A stretch of DNA of 15,126 nt from Rhynchonema sp. JSB1_4 (lineage: Eukaryota > Nematoda > Chromadorea > Monhysterida > Xyalidae), in assembly GCA_030248065.1 (NCBI GenBank), contig JASAMV010000590.1:1-15126 (forward strand), read 5' to 3'. Of this stretch, positions 8,284-15,126 are shown piece after piece (the stretch's first letter is position 1; each line of letters starts with the position of its first letter). The translations under genes were made by a program, and so were the position numbers. Under the pieces are notes generated by a model. That model did no database searches, was not told where the DNA came from, and saw only the letters and a program-made list of their open reading frames with translations.

Positions 8284-8970
8284 TGTGATCAACGATTTGC
8301 AGTGAAAGAAGTGATACAGGCGATCTACAAACATACCCCAAACACGACGGTGTGGCGACTCGGATTATTTCTGGATGCTCGTGGATTGGTCAGATGCAGT
8401 AATCGAAATACGCTGTATGCACAATGCAGTTACGATGTGAAACATCCGTACTTTGTGCCACGCAATGGCAGGTTTGCAACGCTGGTGATGCAGTACTATC
8501 ACAGAATATTCAATCACCAGAGTGCTCGTTGGCTGGTCAATCGACTGACTCACTACTGGTTGCCTCGGGCACGTGCGTTCATTAACATCGTGATATCGAA
8601 GTGCGTGCAGTGCAAAAAGCAAAGATCTCGACCGTTCGCACCTGCACCACTGGCGCCCCTGCCGCCCGAACGAACCGAACCAGGTTGCTTTGACCGAGTG
8701 TTCATTGATTATGCTGGACCGTTCCGCGTGAAAGACCAAATAACAGCCGGTATACGCAAAGTGTGGCTCGTCATTTTTGCGTGTTACTTCACCCGTTACA
8801 TGTGCATCGATGTTGTCTTGCGACCAATCAACCAGTGCTTTCATCAATGCACTGCGACGATTCTCGAACAAGTTTGGTCTAGTGTCAAAGATAATTCGCA
8901 CGGATAATTCGGCAACGTTTGTGTTTGCCAGCAAATTTGTGGATTGGCTACATGAGCAAACGGCCACAAC
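8284..8970 (+). pseudogene. BEL/Pao-type retrotransposon integrase fragment, frameshifted
   Basis: This is a piece of a polyprotein. It carries the H2C2 zinc-binding motif (in the frame numbered from 8302: H67, H72, C101, C104), the linker with PLPPERTEP, and the first catalytic aspartate in FIDYAGPF (D136). The second catalytic aspartate lies in RTDN (8903-8905) but in the next frame, so a frameshift falls near 8819-8826. The conserved glutamate of the DDE triad and everything after it are missing because the right arm starts at 8971. Upstream there is a stop at 8281, and no gag, protease or reverse transcriptase is present. The element is therefore dead. The PPER linker and GP-F pattern favour BEL/Pao over Ty3, but this is by eye. 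Confidence 0.85.
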
Positions 8971-9163
8971 AAACAACCCAAACGAAGAACTAACAACACT
9001 ACAATACAGCAATACATCGCCCACATATCTCATTGTTATTCTATTCAGAGCAGCAACTTTCAATCACCTGATCTCAACAAACGCCAAGCCCACTTTGCAT
9101 ATAAGCGCATCAGATAGTTTCGCCACAGTCATTTCTCTTTATAGCCCACAGACTATACATCGC
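8971..9163 (-). repeat. Right arm of ~190-bp inverted repeat
   Basis: This is the reverse complement of 8004-8197 with very few differences. The junction with integrase sequence at 8970/8971 is abrupt. The plus-strand frame continues into this arm, but the residues there are not integrase-like. Together the arms and core form a ~1.17-kb palindromic structure. Confidence 0.85.
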
Positions 9164-9597
9164 GTATGCACACGTGCGACATTCTACGTGTATTAATTAA
9201 CGGAGAATGTCGAATAAGTCCTGGGACCTTATTTCAGGTTTCATTTGAATCTGACATTTCAAAAAAAATTCTCAATTAAGCCCCGCCCATACCTATGTAC
9301 AAGCACATGAAACATTACAGATAATGCTGCCCATGGACGAGGACTTTGTCGCGGAGGGGAGCATTATTATTTGGTTAACTTTCCTTCCATTGTGATATTT
9401 TTGGCAGTGCCATTTTGTTGATGCATACGTATGCGCACATCAGTGGCAATAAACAGTTAATTTTTAAAGTGGCGCCAGCATTTTATCATTGAGTAATGTT
9501 ATTCACAAACGGCCACACAGCGAGGGCTATATCACTTAATGACGCAATTCGACTATTTTAGCCCAAAGCAGTTTTATTTGTTTTGGAACCGAACCCA
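9164..9597. other. Intergenic; no gene supported
   Basis: No domain-bearing frame is seen. A short hairpin AATAAGTCCTGGGACCTTATT lies near 9214-9234. Otherwise nothing is recognised before the target duplication of the next element. Confidence 0.4.
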
Positions 9598-9605
9598 GAC
9601 AGCAG
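9598..9605. other. Target-site duplication, left copy (GACAGCAG)
   Basis: Eight bases directly before the GGCATAACTACC end of the element. They are repeated exactly at 10942-10949. Confidence 0.8.
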
Positions 9606-9683
9606 GGCATAACTACCTGGGGGCCCAGCGGGCCCAAGGGGCCCATAGGGCCCAGCCACAGGGTGGGTATAGCAAGCCTTGAG

Positions 9684-9749
9684 CCCCCTGGGCCCCCAGG
9701 AAGATATGTCTGTGAAAAAGCGCTGGGCCCCCTGGGCCCCCAGGAAGAA
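9684..9749. repeat. Subterminal direct repeat in the GGGCCC element
   Basis: Two direct copies of CCCCCTGGGCCCCCAGGAAG start at 9684 and 9728. They resemble parts of the terminal repeat (CCTGGGGGCCC on the other strand). Repeated words near transposon ends often bind transposase; that role is inference here. Confidence 0.55.
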
Positions 9750-10483
9750 TCGTGCACGCGCTAACATCTGCATGCATGCGCTATGGCGCATGTCTTTTGA
9801 GATAAGCGTCTCAAGGCCGCAGTTGGCAAGGAGCGCTTGCCGGTCGTCCTGCCAGATCGGCAGCCGGCTTGTTTGTGTACGGCCAATAATCCGCCACAAT
9901 ATCCGGGCAGTTTGGCCGTGCGCACAGTGACATCTGTTTGATGTCGCTGTGAAAAACAATGTACATAAAGATGAGCAGTATTGCACTAATGGGAATGAAT
10001 AACAGCGTTGTGACACAGTGGACACCAGTGTCGCTGTCTTTTTGTTAGTTTTACACTTTCATGGTCACATTTGCATAGATGAGCATCTCATACAGTTTCA
10101 TGTAAAGCAGCCACAAAAAACAGTTAACACTTCTGCAACTGTACAAATTCTTCGGGTGTGAAATCGACAAATTGCCCTGGTTCCAACCACCTAAAGGTGA
10201 ACCGGCCACGGTTCCCACTGCTGAGCAGAACGACAGCGATGACTCACTGAGTGATTGAGTGACTGACTTTTGATTTCACTTCATTCCGTGGTTGGCCAAG
10301 TGACTGATGTTTTTTGTTACTTTGAAATGTGAATGTTATTGTGCCGTTAACAGTTACAACCTTACATTTGCTTACATTTTGTTGCTCATAATTGAAATTG
10401 AAGCCTTGTTCTCCCCATCCATATCCATATACGTACATATCTGATCAATTTACAGATCTACTTGTGCGCAATACATCACGAGA

Positions 10484-10699
10484 ATGATATTCGCCCTACT
10501 GATATTTTTCAATTGTAATTTAGTTCATTGTCATTTCGAACAACACTGTTGCACGCGCGTGCACGCGGCATGCACGACCGGATGCACCTGCAAACGCAGT
10601 GACACAGATTTGCATGAAAAACAAAATATTGCTCGAATTGGGGGCCCAGGGGGCCCCAAAAATGGATATTTCGCGCGCGCGCGAAAGTTAATACATTAG
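10484..10699 (+). CDS. Doubtful short frame with signal-like start and cysteines
   Basis: A 71-codon frame inside the GGGCCC transposon. The first ~16 residues (MIFALLIFFNCNLVHC) are hydrophobic and signal-like. They are followed by a cysteine-rich stretch (CC-x6-C-x3-C-x-C) and then by residues encoded by GGGCCC repeat sequence and a CG-repeat palindrome. No homology is recognised. Location inside a transposon and read-through of repeat sequence at the 3' end argue against a normal gene. It could be chance or an exon captured by the element. Confidence 0.15.
   Translation: MIFALLIFFNCNLVHCHFEQHCCTRVHAACTTGCTCKRSDTDLHEKQNIARIGGPGGPKNGYFARARKLIH
10669..10686. repeat. Perfect palindrome with (CG)6 core
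   Basis: TTT, six CG dinucleotides, then AAA: an 18-base perfect palindrome of alternating purine and pyrimidine in its core, the type of sequence prone to Z-DNA. It lies inside the GGGCCC transposon. Confidence 0.6.
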
Positions 10700-10941
10700 A
10701 ATGGCAGAAATGGCTAAACTGCATCAATGGGGCCCACAATTTCTACCTGGGGGCCCGAACGCGCCACAAAACGCAAAAAATCTGCATCTGTCACGTTTTT
10801 AATGCACGTGGGCATATATAGTTGACACCCTGTAATTCCAATTCTTATTTCTGCCTTTTTGGACAAATCTGCATTACATTCTTCAACACTATGGGCCCTA
10901 TGGGCCCTCTGGGCCCGCTGGGCCCCCAGGTAGTTATGGCC

Positions 10942-10949
10942 GACAGCAG
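10942..10949. other. Target-site duplication, right copy (GACAGCAG)
   Basis: Exact copy of 9598-9605, directly after the element's right end. Confidence 0.8.
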
Positions 10950-12290
10950 ACAATGACGTCTTTGATTAAATTGCGTCAAAATACAGTATGCAACGGTAAC
11001 AGGCTTGGTCCGGTACGATTTTGATCAGCCTTGAGTTTCCGGAATGCCTGTAAGAAAAATTATTTCCAGAAAATGTTTTATACCTACTTGTTCCGAGCTT
11101 TTGCTGACAATAATTTTACGTTGGTCCAAATCGAGATTGGCGGAGACAAAGCTGTGATGCAGACAGGCTCACATAGGTACAGCGGTTCGGACCGACGGAC
11201 AAGTTGGCCATGGTCGCATTTATATATGTAATGCTCATTCGGATACTGAATAATAGCGTACGTGGGTATTAAGTCTGTGCCGCTGTGCGCTTCCCACCAG
11301 ACAGACGCACGTACATTAGTCGCACAAATTCATCAAATCAATCCTGATTTGTATGTTCAGCTACTCTTAACCACTGTGCTATTTATGATTCTCACAAAGC
11401 ATCTTCATCTGAGAATAATCCAGCAGAGCACCCACGTTGCTGCGGGCCTGAAACATTTTACTGACTGCATGCATTCTTTGTGTGTGATCGCGCAACGCAA
11501 CGTCATTGCCCCGTCACTTTCCTGCTTCACGATTCAGGAAAAAAATTTGACCAATTCTTATAAAGCCATTATGCGACCAATATATGCATCAACCCATTCT
11601 AGCACTAATTCCACGATGGTACAATAATGGATGTTCTATTTTTGTGCGGGTGCAGGTGGTAAAAACGTTTTTGTCGCGCAAAAACAATATTCATGCTGAG
11701 ACTGAAGGTAGTGTGTTCTAATTTTGGGCCAGTCACCCACGCAAGCGTACTAATGCGCTATTGTCTGATCCCTCTACAGTGACCTGCTGCCGCCCCCGAT
11801 ATCTTGTCCTTGTTTCTACCGACTGCTGCAGCACGTGTAACCATCCGCAACAGTTGCTAAAACTCTGCCAGAAAATGGTACCATAGTGCGCACAAGCATA
11901 CAACAAACGAGTTATAGTTGAAATCCTGCAAGTTGCACCTTTGTACAGGTAATGGTGTATGAGAGCGTTTTGCGTATGCTGACGTGCTTGATGTACACTG
12001 TATATGTGTACATATTTAGCATATTTGGCCACTGTTGACATCACACTCAAACGTTTAATTGTGGTATTGCACAAGCGAAGGCTAAAATTACAGTACACGG
12101 TTTGTGCTCACGCAAATCCTGGTTCCGAGTCAATGCTCATAGCCCCGCCAGTGCAACTTTGAGAGGGCTCCCACGCACCTCCTGTGGTTTGGCTGTAATT
12201 AAGAGTTAAGAATAGGATTCTTGTTTGTATACACGTCAATGCATCCTTACCCAAGCTCATTCCACATTTGTACACAGGCATTTATGGCAC
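10950..12290. other. Intergenic, no gene supported
   Basis: Frames of up to 121 codons occur on both strands (for example 11262-11627 plus and 11733-12098 minus) but none shows a domain, a signal peptide with splice sites, or biased composition. No repeat pairs or RNA genes were recognised. Confidence 0.4.
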
Positions 12291-12472
12291 ATATACTCTG
12301 GCAATTCTTTTGAGAGAAACTTTTCAACAGCGTTGCCTGATCCGTAAAGCGCATTATGCGTGCACTGGCTACGGAAGTCACGTGACCGCTATAGCCAGTG
12401 CACGCATAATGCGCTTTACGGAGCAGGCAACGCGTTTGAAAAGTTTCTCCCAAAAGAATTGTCATAGTATAT
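12291..12472. mobile_element. Near-perfect 182-bp palindrome (MITE-like)
   Basis: Bases 12291-12371 pair with 12392-12472 with about six mismatches over 81 bases. The inner ~28 bases on each side, including GCGCATTATGCGTGCACTGG, match exactly. The 20-base centre holds a further palindrome, GTCACGTGAC (12376-12385), with a CACGTG E-box core. The tips read ATATACT and AGTATAT, compatible with TA-target insertion, but no clean duplication is seen. Transcribed, it would fold into one long hairpin. Confidence 0.75.
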
Positions 12473-13200
12473 TTTCAGAAACAATAATCTGCCATTAAGC
12501 CCCACAAGATAAGGTGCCCAAAGTGCAGTAGTATATTGGAAAGTGGTATTACGTATATCCATAACTGCTCAGTATTATGAGTTAATCTGGATGTTATTGT
12601 TCAGCGTTCCATTAATCTAAATACACTTTATCATGATTATGCATTTGCAGCTGTATCGCCGGCTCGCTCAAGCACTTTATTATAAGAAGTGCATTTCATT
12701 GACAAACCAAGGACAAAAAAATCTATATCCAAAATTAGCAATAGTTTGTCAGACATTAAAAATAAGCCGGCTTCGCATTGGGCGAGCAGTGATTTTACGT
12801 GGTGTTTGGTCTGGCTGGACTTAGTCTCGGTCGTATCTGATTATCTACGGCGGCTAATTATCTTCGGTGGATCCGAGAGAAATGAGTTATATTCATTTCC
12901 AAAAGTTTGGCGGTCCCGCGACCTAATTTAGAGCTACCACCTACGCCCACACCCAAACAGGAGCTCGCACACTGCAATATGGGCACTCGCACCTTTAGCA
13001 GCATTGTTTTGCACCCTGGTTGTCACAACACCTGCGTGCTATGTGGCAACCACTAACGTCAGAATAGAGAATGGTATAACGGACGCAACAGCGGGGGAAA
13101 AATAGGCGACTGAAAAACAGCGGTTTTTTTCTTCTTTTTTCACTGGGTTGGGCGTCGCACGGAGACACCAGCCAGACTCCTCGGCTATCCTCAGTTTGCA
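12473..13200. other. Intergenic, nothing recognised
   Basis: Only short frames without domain character are seen. No structure was found that I can name. Confidence 0.35.
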
Positions 13201-13238
13201 AAAAAATTTATTTATTTTATTTATTTATCTATTTTATC
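13201..13238. repeat. (ATTT)n-type simple repeat
   Basis: An A run followed by TTTA/ATTT tetranucleotide repeats. Such tracts can be the 3' tail of a minus-strand LINE or SINE, but I see no element body next to it. Confidence 0.6.
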
Positions 13239-14422
13239 ACGCTCTTTCGACCAGCACGCGATGTTTGTCGAGGACTAAAAATAATGGCAGATCTGACTGA
13301 AAATGGCTGGACGCACTGGTGTCAGCATATGTACCGAAAAGCAGAAATACAGTTATGTATATAGTAACACTACGCCAACACGAGCCCGATTTCGGAGGTG
13401 GAAGATTGGTGAAACATTCAGATGTGTGGCTGTTGATTTGGGAAATGTTGCACGTTGTTGAATACAACTTGGTGCATGAGGACCTTTTGTTTCATTGCGT
13501 TTCGCAACCTAAAACCACTTCCGAAATTCGGCTCGTGTTGGCGTTTAGTTTGCCTTTAGGTTCCGACCGTCTACATCATTTCGACAGTAATCAGGTATAC
13601 ATCGGGATCTTCGAAGAAATGTTTTCCATACCGCAGAAAGGTTCCTTTCGAATTTCGTTTCGAATCTTGTCAAATTCCCCAAAATCCGTTTTGGTTCATT
13701 TACAACGTCATGCACGGCGCATGCGGCGGTAACTCTGAATATTCAGAGTTTTGTCGGGTGTGATTGTTCAGATACGGTGGCACGTGGGCATTGGGGCCCA
13801 TTTAGCTCTTTTGCATTCACAAAGTGCCAGCTCCGTTCATAACTTTCAGGGCATGCTAAATGTGCGCAGTGTAGCTATAATCTGGTCGATAAGGTTATTG
13901 CCTCTATTTGGTATATTATAGCACTCAGACCGACACCAGCAGCATTAAAAGTGGGATGGTAAGTAACGTATTCAATACCTGCACAAAATGTAACGAGGTC
14001 CCGTGTTGCTATAATTGGTATGGGCGCATTTTTTGCCATTAGGGTGCAGTTTTTAGCTTGTGGTGCATATTACCGAAGCCCAGCCACAAATCTTAATATT
14101 TGATTTTTGTGTCCCACACTTTTGGCACGTATTCGTACAGTGTTTCCCATTAAGTAGCCCTGTATCGGCTTTTCATAGCAGCGCTGCCTGTGCGTCGTCC
14201 AAAAACGTCATGATTGAATCACATAGTAATTTGGTGTAGGCGTGAAAATATGATGAATAATTTACAATGCAAAAACAATTCATATGCCAGTTGCCGGGAA
14301 CATTTACAGAATTGATAATTACATTGTACTGCAGCTTCAATATTTGGCTCAAAACTACAGCAGTAGTCGTGCGCGTTCCGAATATATCATTATTATCAAC
14401 AACGGAAGAGAAAAGAAGAATT
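13239..14422. other. Intergenic; one long unexplained plus-strand frame
   Basis: The plus-strand frame 13319-13732 (137 codons, ends in an Arg-rich HARRMRR) is the longest here. It has no recognised domain, no signal peptide and no family resemblance, so I do not call it a gene. A perfect 20-base palindrome follows it at 13731-13750. Confidence 0.35.
13731..13750. repeat. Perfect 20-bp palindrome
   Basis: AACTCTGAATATTCAGAGTT is its own reverse complement with no spacer. It could be a dimeric protein-binding site, a recombination scar or chance. Confidence 0.7.
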
Positions 14423-15107
14423 ATGACGCTGCTGTCCCTGGTTCTATTATTTGCCACCCTGGTGCCGGTGCGAATGGTCCAATCAAGAAGTTTGGATCCG
14501 TTCGGGATTTTGAACGGCCGATTGCGTGACGATGTTGTCAATGCGAAATACCTGGCGTACTATTATGATCGTAAGTGTGAAACAAAGTTTTCTGGAATAT
14601 TGGCTTATATTGATATCATCAACTGAGCCCTTAATTGCAAGGGATTGCCATTGTATGCATATTTCCCGCCCGCATTCACGTTGACGACCAGAATTGACGA
14701 TTTGTGTTGATGACTAAACAATTAGTCCACATATGTAATTGCATAAGGACCGGTTGGAACGATATCAAATTTAATGATCAATCTACCTAACCTAGTCCTG
14801 GACAACTGACTGGTGTTTGTGTACTGACGACATTTCGCGGTTTATGTGTGGACGAATAGGTTTTGACCAGCGTAAAAGTCATGCATAGATATCTGCCTGA
14901 GCACGGTTTTTGTTTCGTTGAAAGTTTACATATATAGTCAATAGTCGGCCAAAAATGTCGGAATAGTCTTCTTGCACAGAAGATGCGTTCACAAGGACAA
15001 TCCCCAATGACGACCAATTCAGACAAGGTGCACAATTAAAGGTATATTATGAATGTTTCTTGTAATTTTCAGCTGAAATCAGCTCTCCGAGCCAACAGTA
15101 TTTATAA
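14423..15107 (+). CDS. Small secreted peptide, two exons (intron 14571-15072)
   Basis: Exon 1 (14423-14570) starts at an ATG with A at -3. It encodes a strong signal peptide, MTLLSLVLLFATLVPVRMVQS, with likely cleavage after VQS. The mature part begins RSLDPFGILNGR and ends exon 1 with AKYLAYYYD. A perfect GTAAGT donor follows at 14571, leaving one base of a split codon. A pyrimidine-rich TTTCTTGTAATTTTCAG acceptor ends at 15072. Joining in phase adds eleven residues (PEISSPSQQYL) before TAA at 15105-15107, for a 60-residue precursor. No cysteines are in the mature part, so it is not a disulfide-rich peptide. The stretch SLDPFGILN is bounded by Arg and by Gly-Arg, as in amidated neuropeptide precursors, but that role is speculation. 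I recognise no family. A longer in-frame start at 14267 would bury the signal peptide and is less likely. Confidence 0.62.
14848..14886 (+). repeat. Dispersed GACCAGCGTAA repeat inside an intron
   Basis: GTGTGGACGAATAGGTTTTG then ACCAGCGTAAAAGTCATGCAT. The core and its GTGGAC lead are shared with 6183-6219. The core alone is shared with 5920-5936, and a weaker copy lies at 652-676. It sits inside the proposed intron of the secreted peptide gene. Confidence 0.5.
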
Positions 15108-15126
15108 GAATCTTCAGCAAAAAATT

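Larger units (their letters stand above)
9606..10941. mobile_element. GGGCCC-rich DNA transposon, non-autonomous, ~1.34 kb
   Basis: The ends are inverted repeats of about 48 bases: GGCATAACTACCTGGGGG at the left and the reverse complement of GGCCATAACTACC at the right, one base different in length. Each end carries four GGGCCC sites at exact 9-bp spacing: 9621, 9630, 9639 and 9648, and 10893, 10902, 10911 and 10920. The interior adds seven more (9690, 9725, 9734, 10642, 10651, 10730, 10751). The whole is flanked by an exact 8-bp duplication, GACAGCAG. The duplication length fits hAT, and also P, Merlin or some Mutator-like families; the ends lack the usual CAGGG hAT start. No transposase is seen. 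Confidence 0.82.

Noticed and set aside
8365..9063. A 232-codon minus-strand frame antisense to the integrase fragment.
   Set aside because: It is a shadow of the integrase frame and the palindromic arms. The integrase motifs are clear on the plus strand and nothing is recognisable on the minus.
9536..9757. A minus-strand frame with Gly-Pro-X runs that looks like collagen.
   Set aside because: The Gly-Pro-X pattern is a by-product of 9-bp-spaced GGGCCC repeats in the transposon end. The same repeats are mirrored at the other end, where they read the same way, and there is no longer collagen frame or splice signal.
13005..13030. GCACCCTGGTTGTCAC as a possible third hAT end.
   Set aside because: The end word differs from CAACCCTG and I found neither a matching left end nor a second copy of GTTGTCAC.
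13319..13732. A 137-codon plus-strand frame.
   Set aside because: It has no domain, signal peptide, splice context or repeated family, and frames this long occur by chance in a 15-kb window.

Overview
The window looks like a gene-poor, repeat-rich piece of an invertebrate animal genome. Three things point to a metazoan. There is a BEL/Pao-type integrase fragment, and this retroelement class is known from animals. There are tandem C2H2 zinc-finger genes with animal-type finger arrays. There is also a convincing two-exon gene with GTAAGT and TTTTCAG splice signals. No bacterial operon, rRNA, tRNA or CRISPR array is visible. I cannot name the species from sequence alone.

Layout. Bases 1-500 hold a hairpin-type repeat. 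Bases 888-3521 carry two paralogous, head-to-tail zinc-finger genes on the minus strand (start codons at 1692 and 3233). Each has six intact fingers followed by a decayed 3' tail, and a hAT-like fragment (2101-2256) lies between them. Bases 4010-5676 form a foldback-like element with long, diverged inverted arms built from GCGGGTTAGCGGATTAGCG-type blocks. Bases 6346-6510 are a nested stem-loop repeat. Bases 6524-7171 are a complete non-autonomous hAT element with CAGGGTTG ends and a perfect 8-bp target duplication. Bases 7998-9163 are a palindromic structure in which nearly identical ~190-bp inverted arms bracket a broken BEL/Pao integrase fragment. Bases 9606-10941 are a second DNA transposon with an 8-bp target duplication, whose inverted ends and interior carry fifteen GGGCCC sites, often at exact 9-bp spacing. 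Bases 12291-12472 are an almost perfect 182-bp palindrome. The right edge (14423-15107) carries what I read as a complete two-exon gene for a 60-residue secreted peptide.

How it fits together. Most of the window is transposon debris of several families. The plausible host functions are the two zinc-finger proteins (likely nuclear, nucleic-acid binding), which appear to be diverging after local duplication, and the small secreted peptide. The remaining sequence is annotated below as containing no gene I can support. All calls are by eye. Alignments, splice calls and family assignments have not been run through any software.
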